Shown here: positions 6,247 through 6,278 of the stretch, one piece after another
Position numbering within the stretch: the stretch's first letter is position 1
Layout: every line of letters begins with the position of its first letter
NCBI GenBank assembly: GCA_020442965.1
Contig: JAGRJB010000255.1
Span: forward strand, 1-6,278
Direction of reading: 5' to 3'
Origin: Pseudomonadales bacterium
Lineage (GTDB): Bacteria; Pseudomonadota; Gammaproteobacteria; Steroidobacterales; Steroidobacteraceae
DNA length: 6,278 bases
Notes under the pieces: generated by a model
What the model was told of the DNA's origin: nothing
What the model saw: the letters and a program-made list of their open reading frames with translations, nothing else
Database searches by the model: none
Translations under genes and position numbers: made by a program

Positions 6247-6258
6247 CACTTTAAAGTG
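6247..6258. repeat. 12-bp palindrome across the 16S 5' end
   Basis: CACTTTAAAGTG is a perfect palindrome whose centre coincides with the predicted mature 16S 5' end (between 6252 and 6253). TTCACT (6238-6243) can also pair with AGTGAA (6255-6260). These could form local structures in the precursor near the final maturation cut. Confidence 0.45.
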
Positions 6259-6278
6259 AAGAGTTTGATCCTGGCTCA
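6253..6278 (+). rRNA. rrs: 16S ribosomal RNA, first 26 bases (truncated by window)
   Basis: AAAGTGAAGAGTTTGATC followed by CTGGCTCA is the universal bacterial 16S 5' end; E. coli begins AAATTGAAGAGTTTGATCATGGCTCA. Aligning GAAGAGTTTGATC with E. coli positions 6-18 places base 1 at 6253. Only helix 1 and the start of the central pseudoknot strand are inside the window. The complete operon boxes upstream indicate an intact rRNA operon continuing to the right. Confidence 0.97.

Larger units (their letters stand above)
5971..6252 (+). other. rRNA operon leader (5' external transcribed region)
   Basis: This segment runs from the predicted P1 start to the 16S 5' end. It contains P2, two hairpins, and boxA/boxC-like signals. 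The last 90 bases (6163-6252) should contain the left half of the RNase III processing stem, but its partner lies beyond the window. No open reading frame in it looks coding. Confidence 0.75.

Noticed and set aside
5815..6252. tRNA or small protein gene in the gap before 16S
   Set aside because: No cloverleaf with TTCRA arm is visible and no frame has a plausible start with ribosome site; the stretch is explained by rrn control signals.

Overview
The window is GC-rich chromosomal housekeeping DNA, probably from a gammaproteobacterium. Evidence for this is the M23 peptidase / TyrZ-type tyrosyl-tRNA synthetase / 16S rRNA gene order, which also occurs in Pseudomonas aeruginosa around tyrZ, and rrn promoters and leader signals of the enterobacterial/pseudomonad type. 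I cannot name a genus from the sequence.

Layout from left to right. (1) 1-390, plus strand: the C-terminal end of a TTC38-like tetratricopeptide protein, cut off by the window edge. (2) Three minus-strand genes in a row, read right to left: a membrane-anchored M23 peptidoglycan endopeptidase (3078-4409), polyphosphate kinase 1 (870-2924), and a small three-helix membrane protein of unknown function (412-780). The small gene converges on the TTC38-like gene with only 21 bases between them. (3) A 160-base divergent intergenic region (4410-4569). (4) tyrS/tyrZ on the plus strand (4570-5814). (5) A 438-base gene-free stretch (5815-6252) that is an rRNA operon control region. It holds three consecutive sigma70-type promoters, an 11-base inverted repeat, hairpins, and boxB/boxA/boxC-like antitermination signals. 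(6) The first 26 bases of the 16S rRNA gene, which runs off the right edge.

The window carries housekeeping functions: translation (TyrRS, rRNA), cell-wall remodelling (M23 endopeptidase) and phosphate/stress storage (Ppk1). I do not see a defence system, mobile element, CRISPR array or tRNA.

The most notable oddity is at the start of ppk. The conserved N-terminal residues (YINRE) are encoded in frame upstream of the only usable ATG, and upstream of them is ATG-GAC-TAG in the same frame. The ancestral start therefore appears to have acquired an amber codon at position 3. The second point of interest is the rrn control region, with a third upstream promoter and an 11-base inverted repeat whose arms sit on that promoter and just upstream of the next one.
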